Shown in pieces: positions 32,692 to 40,958 of a DNA stretch of 64,000 bases. Where the stretch lies: positions 1-64,000 of the forward strand of contig NZ_CP081183.1 in the NCBI RefSeq assembly GCF_019693215.1, in the 5' to 3' direction. Origin of the DNA: Salinarchaeum sp. IM2453 (GTDB lineage Archaea; Halobacteriota; Halobacteria; Halobacteriales; Salinarchaeaceae). The position numbers and the translations under genes were made by a program. Below the pieces are notes generated by a model. That model made no database searches and was not told the origin of the DNA. It was given only the letters and a program-made list of their open reading frames with translations. Positions within the stretch are counted from its first letter, which is position 1; each line of letters opens with the position of its first letter.

Positions 32692-34287
32692 CTATCGCAC
32701 GCGAGTGCGGCTCTGTTCACGCATGAATTGTTGGAGATACCAGTATCCTCCTGCGAACTTCCCGGTCGTCCCTGAGAACTTCCAACCGCCGAATGGCTGA
32801 GCCTGTACAAGGGCTCCTGTTGTTGCGCTCTGTTTTCTATTGACATAGCACATACCAGCTTCAATTTCGTCAAACCACTGTTCAATTTCTGACTCGTCTT
32901 CCGAGAATAGCCCGGCGCACAGACCAAATTCACTGTCATTTGACTTTTCAATCCCCGCATCAAGTCCAGACACCGGGTGGATCGTCACAAACGGTACAAA
33001 ATGCTCCTCACGAGCGAGGCTGTGCTCATGAGGAATCTCGGTAACAACCGTCGGTTCAACGTATCTACCGTCTGGAAGGTCAGAATCAGAGATAACAGAA
33101 CCGCCAGTTAGAACAGTTCCATCGGATCGTGCTTGCGTTGAGATCTCTCGATAGCGGTCAACCGCTTCATCATCGATTAACGGTGAGACAAAGGTTTCGC
33201 GATCGGTCGGCTGGCCAACGACTAAGTTTTCGGTTTCTTCGACAAGGCGGTCGGTAAATGAATCGACAATGTTCTCATAGACATATACTCGAGAGGTCGC
33301 TGAACATTTTTGTCCGGCAAAGGAGAATGCACCTTTCATCACCCCATTCACTGCAGCGTCAAGGTCGGCCTCATCACTGACGATCACAGGGTTCTTACCT
33401 CCAAGTTCTGCGATAACCGGGCCACGCTTGCCGAGTTCCTGAAAAGTTCGTTCAATACCGACTCCAACCGCCCGAGAGCCAGTGAATGCAATTCCGTCGA
33501 CAGCTTCGTGCTCGACTAATGGTTGGCCAGTTGTTGGCCCATCGCCAGTCACGAGGTTGAGGACACCATCAGGAATTCCTGCTTCCTCAAACAGATCCAT
33601 CACCTTGTGTGCGACGAGTGGTGTAGCTTCGGCTGGCTTTAGTACCACAGTATTTCCGGTGATAAGTGCGCCAGTCGTCATTCCAACTAAGATTGCAAGT
33701 GGGAAATTAAACGGCGAGATAACACCGAATACGCCATAGGGACGAAGAAGATTAGTTGTATGTTGTCCAGGCGTCGGCTCACCGGTATCAAACCGATACC
33801 CATCTGCGGCTGTAATCTCGCGGCTATAAAACTCAAGGAAGTCAATCGCCTCATCAACATCGGCCATTGCTTCGATTCGGGTTTTTCCATTTTCAAGTGA
33901 GAGAGTTGCCGCAAACTCGAACTTTCGATCTCTAAGTTGGTCAGCAACCCGGGTGCATAGCTCGGCCCGTGATGATGGATCCATAGCCTCCCAGGCTGGT
34001 TGTGCGGCGGTCGCAGCAGCGACTGCATCGTCAACTTCAGATGAATCACCGACCGCAAACGTTCCGATTTGGCGGGTTGTATCGCCGGGGGAATCCACGG
34101 AAAACGACCTGTCAGTGGTGACTGGTTTGCCATCAATGCGCAGCGGATAACTTTCCCCGAGATCAGCCTTGATCGACTGCACAGCGCCATCATACGCCTC
34201 ATGGAAAGCCTCAAGATCATCGTTTTCTCGGTACGTCTGATAGGTCAGTTCGTTATCATACTGGGAGGCTTCCATACTCATGCCCAT
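32692..34287 (-). CDS. rocA: L-glutamate gamma-semialdehyde (P5C) dehydrogenase
   Basis: A 531-residue aldehyde dehydrogenase of the P5CDH group. ISPFNFPLAI, TVVLKPAEATP, ELGGKNPVIVSD (with the general-base Glu) and FAGQKCSATSRVYVYE (with the nucleophile Cys) are all in place. The protein starts with three Met codons (34287, 34281, 34275), so the exact start is open. It is the second step of proline or ornithine catabolism; the next genes upstream are a DAO-type oxidase and an ornithine cyclodeaminase-family protein, which suggests one amino-acid degradation unit. Confidence 0.9.
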   Translation of the reverse strand: MGMSMEASQYDNELTYQTYRENDDLEAFHEAYDGAVQSIKADLGESYPLRIDGKPVTTDRSFSVDSPGDTTRQIGTFAVGDSSEVDDAVAAATAAQPAWEAMDPSSRAELCTRVADQLRDRKFEFAATLSLENGKTRIEAMADVDEAIDFLEFYSREITAADGYRFDTGEPTPGQHTTNLLRPYGVFGVISPFNFPLAILVGMTTGALITGNTVVLKPAEATPLVAHKVMDLFEEAGIPDGVLNLVTGDGPTTGQPLVEHEAVDGIAFTGSRAVGVGIERTFQELGKRGPVIAELGGKNPVIVSDEADLDAAVNGVMKGAFSFAGQKCSATSRVYVYENIVDSFTDRLVEETENLVVGQPTDRETFVSPLIDDEAVDRYREISTQARSDGTVLTGGSVISDSDLPDGRYVEPTVVTEIPHEHSLAREEHFVPFVTIHPVSGLDAGIEKSNDSEFGLCAGLFSEDESEIEQWFDEIEAGMCYVNRKQSATTGALVQAQPFGGWKFSGTTGKFAGGYWYLQQFMREQSRTRVR

Positions 34288-34374
34288 TATTGAGGTTCCG
34301 ATAAGTATAAAAGCTGGTCAGAATACAGATCAACGACATAACAGCGAAATGTGAGTGCTTAATATCAGGCCCAA

Positions 34375-34404
34375 AGGCGCTCTGCCTGCCTTTTTGTAGG
34401 TAGC
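34375..34404. repeat. Isolated tail of the structured repeat
   Basis: GGCGCTCTGCCTGCCTTTTTG then TAGGTAG matches the conserved tail that follows both structured repeats (CACTGCCTGCTTTCTCTGTAG at 11022, CTCTGCCTGCTATCTCTGTAG at 46781). No stem body precedes it here. It sits in the gap between P5C dehydrogenase and the DAO-type oxidase. Confidence 0.4.
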
Positions 34405-34443
34405 ATAGCCACAGTAAATAAATACGTCTTTGACTGTGGAAAA

Positions 34444-35610
34444 TTAGGATCGGCTTCCGTCATCATATCCGCCTGTAAACTCGTTGCCATTGGCAAACCG
34501 TTGGGGGTGGTAGCGGTCTAAATCAATGGTAGGAGATTGTCCAAGCAGATCTTGAGCAATAGATTCAGCAAATCCGGGTCCTTCTTTGAATCCATGGCCG
34601 CTTCCTCCGGTGGCAAGATACATATTCTCAACGCCTTCTGGGATACCGATTAATTCATGCCAATCTGGAGGTGCAGTAATAACCCCACTCCAGTCACCAG
34701 CAACCCCAGATTCGACAAACGATGGAATCCGTCGGTCCAGTAGTTCGCCCATGCGCATTACATCGTCAGATTGTACGCCATCCAATTCGGTTCGTGCTGT
34801 GACTTTTTTGTGACCTGTTTCTCGTTCCATTCCGCCGGCAATAAACTGACCATTGGTCTCTGGTTTAGCGTATAGTCCAGTTTCTACGTCAGAAATAACT
34901 GGGTAGTCAGGAGTATACGGTTCCGGTGGATCAAAGATACACACTTTCACTTCATAACCTGTTATCGGCAATTCAACGCCGGCCATCGCGGCAATAGCGC
35001 CGCTTCCAGCACCGGCAGCGTTGACAACAAGGTCTGTTTCGTACCTTTCATTGCCAGCGTGAACTGCGACAGCCCTGCTTCCGTCCATTTCAATATCTGT
35101 CACCGGCGTGTTTGTATGAATGTTTACCCCAAGTTCCGCCGCTTTACGTGAGAATCCAGAGGCCACCATATATGGATCAGCAAAGCCACCTTCATGCTCA
35201 ATAGCACCGACAGTAATTCCCGTGGTATCAACTGCCGGCATATAGTCTGTAATTTCATCCGGTGCCAAGAGCTCAACATCAATGTCCCGCTCCTGCTGCA
35301 ATTCAATATTGCGTCGGAATTGTGCTTCGTTTTCAGCACCTGCCATGATCAGATAGCCACACTGATGGAACCCGCCATGTGTGTCGATCAATGCTGGGAG
35401 ATTCTCGAGAATTTCTCGGCCACGCTTTGCTGCCTCAATGTGACACGCGTTCGAGTAATGATGGCGAACGATCCCTGCTGAGTTTCCTGTTGATCCCCCC
35501 GCGATATCTTGTCGTTCAAAGAGCTGTACTTCACAATCGGGGTCAAGACGCTTTAGAAAGTACGCGATTCCCGTACCAAAAATACCGCCACCGATGATTG
35601 TAATATTCAT
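34444..35610 (-). CDS. FAD-dependent amino-acid/sarcosine oxidase-type (DAO) oxidoreductase
   Basis: A 388-residue DAO-family flavoprotein. The N-terminal FAD fold is ITIIGGGIFGTGIAYFL; GGSTGNSAGIVRHHYSNA binds the flavin and ATGGSGHGFKEGPGFAE is the C-terminal FAD motif with the His-Gly-Phe segment. Family members oxidise sarcosine, glycine, proline-like or other secondary amines. Its stop region and the neighbouring ornithine cyclodeaminase gene are only five bases apart, so they form an operon; with P5CDH nearby a D-amino acid, proline or sarcosine substrate is likely. Confidence 0.85.
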   Translation of the reverse strand: MNITIIGGGIFGTGIAYFLKRLDPDCEVQLFERQDIAGGSTGNSAGIVRHHYSNACHIEAAKRGREILENLPALIDTHGGFHQCGYLIMAGAENEAQFRRNIELQQERDIDVELLAPDEITDYMPAVDTTGITVGAIEHEGGFADPYMVASGFSRKAAELGVNIHTNTPVTDIEMDGSRAVAVHAGNERYETDLVVNAAGAGSGAIAAMAGVELPITGYEVKVCIFDPPEPYTPDYPVISDVETGLYAKPETNGQFIAGGMERETGHKKVTARTELDGVQSDDVMRMGELLDRRIPSFVESGVAGDWSGVITAPPDWHELIGIPEGVENMYLATGGSGHGFKEGPGFAESIAQDLLGQSPTIDLDRYHPQRFANGNEFTGGYDDGSRS

Positions 35611-35615
35611 TGTTT

Positions 35616-36773
35616 TCAGTATGGCTTTTGGAAGTATGGTTGTTCGAGCAGGGTGTGAGTGGTTCCTATGTTTTCTTTGACTGCTGTCTCATACACATGG
35701 TTAGCCCATCCAACATCTTCCATCGGTAACCCAAGCGGGTAAAATATCGACCGGCCTTCCGGTCGAATTACGTGCGAGCTTGTAATAAGGTCACTAATGC
35801 CACGCAAATCATCTGGATGAAGTTCCATTCCGATATTATAGTCGACTGCTGCCCCAAGCGCTTCGACAACATCCCAGTCGATGTGACGAGCAATCTCTAG
35901 GTCATTCTCAGGATAGTCACAGAAGATACCATCTGGATCAAATGCAGACAGCGACTGGAGTTCAATGTCTCCAAGTGGAATTAACAACGCATCATCTTTC
36001 ATCCACTGTGGCTTAAACTTTGGTGGAGGGCTGCCAGAAGCAGCGGATACAATGACATCGCTGTGATTGGCTGCGAATCTGTTGTCATCAGTCGGGATTA
36101 TTGTTGCGTCTATGTCGTCCTGCATTGCAGTCTTGAACTTCTCAGCTTTGTACTGTTCAGGGTGTGAGACATACAGATCAGAGAGATTGTCAAGTCCTGC
36201 ATCCAGTGCAAGAGCGGCTGTCTGACCAATTACACCAGGACCGATAATTGTTGCTGTGTCTGCTCTGCTACCTTTGATATGCCGGGCGCCAAGGCCAGCA
36301 ACTGCTCCAGTCCGCATTGCACTTTCTGCTTGTCCATCCATCATCACTAGTGGTGCCCCCGTCTCCGGGTCATTAAGAATAATAACGTGCATTGATCGGG
36401 GGAGGCCTGATTCAGATGGGTTATTAACATTTGACCCGTACCATTTCAAGCCCATCTTATCGATATCCCCGCCAACGTATGCTGGCATCGCGCTGAACCG
36501 ACGGTCAGGTCCTCCTTCAGGAATATCTGGATGTGGCGGATCTTCAGGAAAGACAGTTAAATGACCATGAATTGCTTGGTCAGGAGCAATACCCCCGCCC
36601 ATAACAACTCGATTCTCCGATAGTAGCCGAAATACCTGCTCCATCGTCTCAATACACGCCGACATATCGGTCACCCCAGCTTCAACAGTTTGCTGTTGAG
36701 AAAGTAGGAGGACATCAACAGCAGCATGTTCGTCGTCTGGAGACGATTCAGCATTAGTGTGACGCGAACTCAT
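35616..36773 (-). CDS. Ornithine cyclodeaminase/mu-crystallin family protein
   Basis: A 385-residue protein from the ATG at 36773 (the frame extends nine codons more). TATIIGPGVIGQTAALAL is the NAD(P) fold and MDGQAESAMRTGAVAGLGARHI the substrate-binding motif with the conserved Arg and Thr of the family. Members include ornithine cyclodeaminase, alanine dehydrogenase and ketimine reductase. The length is above the usual 330 because of an acidic N-terminus and additional C-terminal helices. First gene of the unit with the DAO-type oxidase. Confidence 0.85.
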   Translation of the reverse strand: MSSRHTNAESSPDDEHAAVDVLLLSQQQTVEAGVTDMSACIETMEQVFRLLSENRVVMGGGIAPDQAIHGHLTVFPEDPPHPDIPEGGPDRRFSAMPAYVGGDIDKMGLKWYGSNVNNPSESGLPRSMHVIILNDPETGAPLVMMDGQAESAMRTGAVAGLGARHIKGSRADTATIIGPGVIGQTAALALDAGLDNLSDLYVSHPEQYKAEKFKTAMQDDIDATIIPTDDNRFAANHSDVIVSAASGSPPPKFKPQWMKDDALLIPLGDIELQSLSAFDPDGIFCDYPENDLEIARHIDWDVVEALGAAVDYNIGMELHPDDLRGISDLITSSHVIRPEGRSIFYPLGLPMEDVGWANHVYETAVKENIGTTHTLLEQPYFQKPY

Positions 36774-37011
36774 ATCATGGATAACAGCAAAAGCACACAA
36801 ATATTTTTCATACAGGTCATATATTGCAATTTTGTTAGTCTATAGACCATTATTATTTCATACGTCCGCAGTTTTGAAGATTCAAACATGCTCTAAATGC
36901 TAAATTTAGCCAAAAAGAAAACAAAGTAAAATAATTGCAGTATTTCACAACTGATTGATTCGCTTATCGTGTGCTATATTAGTGTGATTTACAGAAATTC
37001 GAGACGAATGC

Positions 37012-37041
37012 CACAGGGCTTGATCCCGAGGCAGTTCACAC
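37012..37041 (+). mobile_element. IS1341-type right-end relic, family I, + orientation
   Basis: CACAGGGCTTGATCCCGAGG followed by CAGTTCACAC matches the family I end (GGGGCTTGACCCCGAGGTACTTCAC). It is inside the 386-base gap 36774-37159, which otherwise holds only short repeats such as CTGTCA/TGACAG at 37056-37076 and the upstream region of the next gene. Confidence 0.55.
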
Positions 37042-37159
37042 CAGCTGTCAGAGGACACCTGTATGACAGAATGAACGCCTGTCATTTCTTTGAGTTGGTG
37101 CTGGTAAATATCCACATTGCCACATAGTTTAACACCAGAATACCTGCAATGACCAGTTG

Positions 37160-37417
37160 ATGAAACCAGATTTTGAGATGGAGGATGAATTAGAGCAAGC
37201 AAAAGCGGAACGCGATTACTGGAAATCACTGTTCACATCGCTCATCGAAAATGCCCCAAAGCCCACGCTTGCCGTCGACCACAACGAAAACATTACCCCC
37301 GGAGCAGTCGCCTTGGCTGCCCGTGCAAAGGTTCGACTCAGGCGCTTGTTGACTACAATCCCACAGTTGAATCAAATTGAATGGGTCCTAAGCGACCACT
37401 TATCGCAGAGGGAATAG
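37160..37417 (+). CDS. Small hypothetical protein with coiled-coil start
   Basis: An 85-residue protein from the ATG at 37160. MKPDFEMEDELEQAKAERDY forms a Glu-rich coiled coil, followed by a segment PTLAVDHNENIT that resembles the start of a PAS domain of sensory proteins, but the remaining 40 residues do not continue the PAS fold and end with a basic helix. It could be a truncated sensor or a genuine small gene. I do not recognise a function. Composition resembles host genes. Confidence 0.45.
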   Translation: MKPDFEMEDELEQAKAERDYWKSLFTSLIENAPKPTLAVDHNENITPGAVALAARAKVRLRRLLTTIPQLNQIEWVLSDHLSQRE

Positions 37418-37595
37418 GAAATATCGACTGGAGCGAACGGAACGGGAACTCAAAATGAGGAATATGAAGAATAAGTAGTATACGATCGTGAATATATGCC
37501 GTTATCAGGCTATCGCACAATTACTTTCGTAGCGTTCAATAAATCCTTGCTTGAGTGACGAAACACGTTCAAGCCTTCATCATCACATTAATGAT

Positions 37596-38084
37596 ATGGT
37601 CGAGCTCGTCGCAATTGCCGGTGTTGCAAAGAATGGGGTGATTGGAGACGGAGAAGACATACCATGGCATTATGAAGAAGATCATAACCAGTACAAACGT
37701 CGTGTTCGTGATCATCCAGTTATTGTAGGCCGGAAAACATATGATCAGATGGGTAAAATCCCAACAACTATTCCGATTGTTGTCACGAGGTCGCCACAGT
37801 ATTCATCTGAAACAGGCGCAATATACGTGTCTTCAGTTGGTGAGGCAGTAATGGAAGCAGAACAGTATAGTGATCGAGTGTATATTATCGGCGGACAGTC
37901 GATTTACTCACTGTTTTTACCCTACACTAACCGAGTATTAATTTCTGAAATACCAGAATATGACCACGGATCGCGAGTTTTTCCATATCTTGGAACAGAT
38001 TGGAAGATTCAAACAGTACATGAATACACAGAATTTCAACTAGTTGAGTATGTACAGCCAAATCCTCGGTCTATTGATGGCTAA
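37596..38084 (+). CDS. folA: Dihydrofolate reductase
   Basis: A 162-residue DHFR. VAIAGVAKNGVIGDGEDIPW is the family N-terminus with the Trp and acidic substrate-binding pair, VIVGRKTYDQMG and IYIIGGQSIYSLFLPY follow in order. It reduces dihydrofolate with NADPH. The frame opens with a TTG 45 bases upstream, but the ATG at 37596 starts directly at the conserved first strand. Ten bases before otsA, so the two are likely co-transcribed; folate-related genes also lie downstream (39629). Confidence 0.93.
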   Translation: MVELVAIAGVAKNGVIGDGEDIPWHYEEDHNQYKRRVRDHPVIVGRKTYDQMGKIPTTIPIVVTRSPQYSSETGAIYVSSVGEAVMEAEQYSDRVYIIGGQSIYSLFLPYTNRVLISEIPEYDHGSRVFPYLGTDWKIQTVHEYTEFQLVEYVQPNPRSIDG

Positions 38085-38094
38085 CTAATTATCC

Positions 38095-39510
38095 ATGAAG
38101 GATGAATTCAAAAACACGGAGCTAATCGTTCTTTCGAATCGGGAACCATACATCCATGAAGATCAGGATGCTGTTCGATCACCAGCAGGAGGACTAACTG
38201 CTGCGCTTGATCAGGTACTACAGCAACAGTCAGGAACATGGATTGCATGGGGCAGCGGTGATGCAGATTTTACAGTCACAACCGATCAATCAGTTTCTGT
38301 ACCGCCTGATAATCCTAGCTACACCTTGAAACGGGTGAAATTATCAGACGAGGAGATAGCTAAGTATTACTATGGATATAGTAATCAAGTACTGTGGCCA
38401 ATCTGTCATCAATTGCTCAGCCGGGTAAATGTGAACCCGGGATACTGGGAGACATACCAGACCGTTAACCAGCGATTTGCAGCAGCCACAGCAGAAACAA
38501 TGACCAATCAGACGGAGGTAATCTGGGTGCAGGACTATCATCTTGCACTTGTACCGAAGTTCCTAGATGAATATACAGAAGAAGTGACTGTGCAGCACTT
38601 CTGGCACATCCCGTGGCCACCAGATTCTGTGTTTCGTCGGATTCCAGAATCAGTAATGCTGCTCCACGGGCTGCTTGCAACGGACCGCATTGGATTCCAT
38701 ACTGAACAGTATCGAACCTCGTTTATTGATACTGTACGGGAAGACGAGGTAGATGTAACTGTTCACAGCAATGGTCGAATTGAATCACGATATGGAACAA
38801 CAGAAACGTACGTTTCGCCGGTCGGCGTTGATCAAACTGAAATTGAATCCAGCGTTGGAACGGAAGGAAGCCGAATGTTTCAGACAGCACTTCGAGGAAA
38901 TCACAGAATAACGGATGCGGAGACAATAATCGTTGCTGTTGATCGTCTCGATTATACGAAGGGAATCCTTCATCGATTACGGACTATTGAGCATCTGCTT
39001 GAGACACATCCAGAGTTACATGGAAAGGTTCGGTTACTACAGAAAGGAACACTAACTCGCGAGCAGATTCCAGCATATCGGCAACACCAACAACAGATCC
39101 GAGAAACGATCAATCGAATTAATGATCGGTTCAGAACCAACGACTGGCAGCCAATTATTTATCGAGAACAGACAGATCCCCGATCAAAGGTACTCGGATT
39201 ACTGTCTATGGGCGATCTCTGTATGGTCACTCCTGTCGCAGACGGGTTGAACCTCACTGCATTAGAATATGTATTCGCCAGAGGGAAGGCCACTCCTGGG
39301 AAACTTGTATTAAGCAAGTATGCTGGAGTCAGTGAGTATCTGGAGGGAGTATATACGGTAAATCCACATGACATTCCCGGTACAACAGAACAGCTCGCTG
39401 CAGCATTGACAGCAACAGATGTTGATCAAAAACAACGCTGGAACAGGCTGTACGATACAGCAACAAATCTTGACATTGTCGACTGGATTGAGGACGGTAA
39501 CCTTCCTTGA
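38095..39510 (+). CDS. otsA: Trehalose-6-phosphate synthase
   Basis: A 471-residue GT20 glycosyltransferase making trehalose 6-phosphate from UDP- or GDP-glucose and glucose 6-phosphate. ELIVLSNREPY, SPAGGLTAALDQVL, VWVQDYHLALVP-like VIWVQDYHLALVPKFL and DRLDYTKGI are the family blocks, with GLNLTALEYVFARG near the C-terminus. No trehalose-phosphate phosphatase is adjacent. The stop codon is the TGA of the element relic that starts at 39508, so the last residues may have been changed by an insertion. Confidence 0.92.
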   Translation: MKDEFKNTELIVLSNREPYIHEDQDAVRSPAGGLTAALDQVLQQQSGTWIAWGSGDADFTVTTDQSVSVPPDNPSYTLKRVKLSDEEIAKYYYGYSNQVLWPICHQLLSRVNVNPGYWETYQTVNQRFAAATAETMTNQTEVIWVQDYHLALVPKFLDEYTEEVTVQHFWHIPWPPDSVFRRIPESVMLLHGLLATDRIGFHTEQYRTSFIDTVREDEVDVTVHSNGRIESRYGTTETYVSPVGVDQTEIESSVGTEGSRMFQTALRGNHRITDAETIIVAVDRLDYTKGILHRLRTIEHLLETHPELHGKVRLLQKGTLTREQIPAYRQHQQQIRETINRINDRFRTNDWQPIIYREQTDPRSKVLGLLSMGDLCMVTPVADGLNLTALEYVFARGKATPGKLVLSKYAGVSEYLEGVYTVNPHDIPGTTEQLAAALTATDVDQKQRWNRLYDTATNLDIVDWIEDGNLP

Positions 39511-39545
39511 CCTCCTCCCACCTACAAAGGAGTGGGGTTTTGCCT
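39508..39545 (-). mobile_element. IS1341-type right-end relic, family II, overlapping the otsA stop
   Basis: TTGACCTCCTCCCACC, then TACAAAGGAGTGGGG and a T run. TTGACCTCCTCC equals the family II border. The CCCAC/GTGGG stem with TTTT could also serve as the otsA terminator. The otsA stop codon is formed by the TGA of this motif. Confidence 0.45.
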
Positions 39546-39628
39546 CGCAATTTCTATAAGTATCAGAGGCCAATCTGGCGTCCAGACAGCAAGGTTATGC
39601 AACCTGACACCAAACATCTATCCAAGCA

Positions 39629-40774
39629 ATGAAGACCGTAACAATCGATGGGATGCCGGTTGGCGATGGACACCCTCCACGCGTAATGAGTGTCCTAAAT
39701 ATGAGCGAGCAGTCTGGGTACAAACCAAGTGTCTATCTTGATGCAGAAAAGGCAGCTCAGCATATTGATGAAGAGCTTGTGCCAGCAGGGGCCGATATTA
39801 TCGATATTGGATTGCAGTCAGCAAATCCAAAATATAAGGCAAAGGCAATTGAGAAGGAACTTGACCGGCTGGAAGATGTGGCTCCGATTCTCGATTATGT
39901 CGAATCGAATGTTCTGTTTTCACTGGAAACCCGATATGCCGAGGTGGCCGAGGAAGCGATCGGATATGGGTTTGATATTATAAATGATGTGTGTGGGTTT
40001 GCTGATCCAGAGATGAAGCCTACTGTTGAGGCACACGATGTACCAGTCATCAAGATGGCAAGCCCTTCGGATCTGACTAAACCGGGGGCATTGAAGACAA
40101 TTGATGACGTGTTCGCTGCACTGGAACGTGATGGATTTACTGATCGGACAATCATTGATCCAGCATTTGGTGGATGGTATGATAAGAAGACCTTCGAGGA
40201 TAACTGGGAGATGTTCCGTCGGCTTCGTGAATTTCGAGCATTCGGTCGTCCAATTCTGACAGCAACAAACCGAGAAGATTTTCTTGGAGCGCTTGCTGGC
40301 AAGCTTGATACAGATAAGCAATTAGCAGTCAGTTTAGCAGCGGCAACGATGGAAGTAGAGCGGGGAGCACACATTATTCGGACCCACGACACACCGGAAA
40401 CGCATGATGTTGTCAAGGTCGCGCATGCACTTGGGGATAATCGTGTAACACAGCCAGACTCACCTGCAGTGATCGAGTTGACAAACGTTAGTCAACGAGA
40501 GCTAGCTCGGTATCGATCACGAGGAGTGGAAACAGCAACAAGTAATGATACGGGACCAATGCTGACCTTTGTTATCGGAGATATCGACGAAGAATTACAG
40601 ACACGGTTGTGTACAGTTGCACGAGAGCAATCGATAACAGCAATCGAGCAAGATGCAGGATTATACATTCTAGGGATACCACAAAAGATCAAGAATTACG
40701 CAACAGCAATAGAAAAAGGACTCTCAACTGCAAGCAAAATTGCTGATCGAATGCACGAAGCAGCCAACAGGTGA
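39629..40774 (+). CDS. folP: Dihydropteroate synthase-like protein
   Basis: A 381-residue TIM-barrel protein of the DHPS family. The N-terminus (RVMSVLNMSEQSGYKPSVY) replaces the usual bacterial NVTPDSF block; GADIIDIGLQSANP, FDIINDVCGFADPEM and TIIDPAFGGWY are recognisable DHPS blocks. A C-terminal extension of about 90 residues beyond the barrel is unusual. In many haloarchaea DHPS is fused to FolC; this copy is stand-alone. It may act in folate or in another pterin pathway. DHFR lies just upstream. Confidence 0.8.
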   Translation: MKTVTIDGMPVGDGHPPRVMSVLNMSEQSGYKPSVYLDAEKAAQHIDEELVPAGADIIDIGLQSANPKYKAKAIEKELDRLEDVAPILDYVESNVLFSLETRYAEVAEEAIGYGFDIINDVCGFADPEMKPTVEAHDVPVIKMASPSDLTKPGALKTIDDVFAALERDGFTDRTIIDPAFGGWYDKKTFEDNWEMFRRLREFRAFGRPILTATNREDFLGALAGKLDTDKQLAVSLAAATMEVERGAHIIRTHDTPETHDVVKVAHALGDNRVTQPDSPAVIELTNVSQRELARYRSRGVETATSNDTGPMLTFVIGDIDEELQTRLCTVAREQSITAIEQDAGLYILGIPQKIKNYATAIEKGLSTASKIADRMHEAANR

Positions 40775-40778
40775 TCGC

Positions 40779-40806
40779 CAACTGCTTCGGGATCAAGTCC
40801 AAAAGC
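40779..40806 (-). mobile_element. IS1341-type right-end relic, family I
   Basis: On the minus strand it reads TTTTGGACTTGATCCCGAAG then CAGTTGGCGATC, a diverged copy of the family I end (GGGCTTGATCCCGAGGCAGTT at 37016). It begins only five bases after the folP-like stop codon. Confidence 0.45.
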
Positions 40807-40917
40807 AGTCAAGTTTGAGGTGCTCTGTGATTCACAGAACAACATTTGTATTAATTATACTCCGAACGACTGAGGCATCTTGCCGCACTAAGCGGACAAA
40901 ATAGAGAAATCCACCAC

Positions 40918-40925
40918 TTATATAT
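40918..40925 (+). promoter_or_regulatory. TATA box of the formate dehydrogenase gene
   Basis: TTATATAT about 38 bases ahead of the ATG at 40959, giving a leader of roughly a dozen bases. Confidence 0.55.
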
Positions 40926-40958
40926 GCTAAGAAATGCAGTTTTAGATAGATTAGATAC

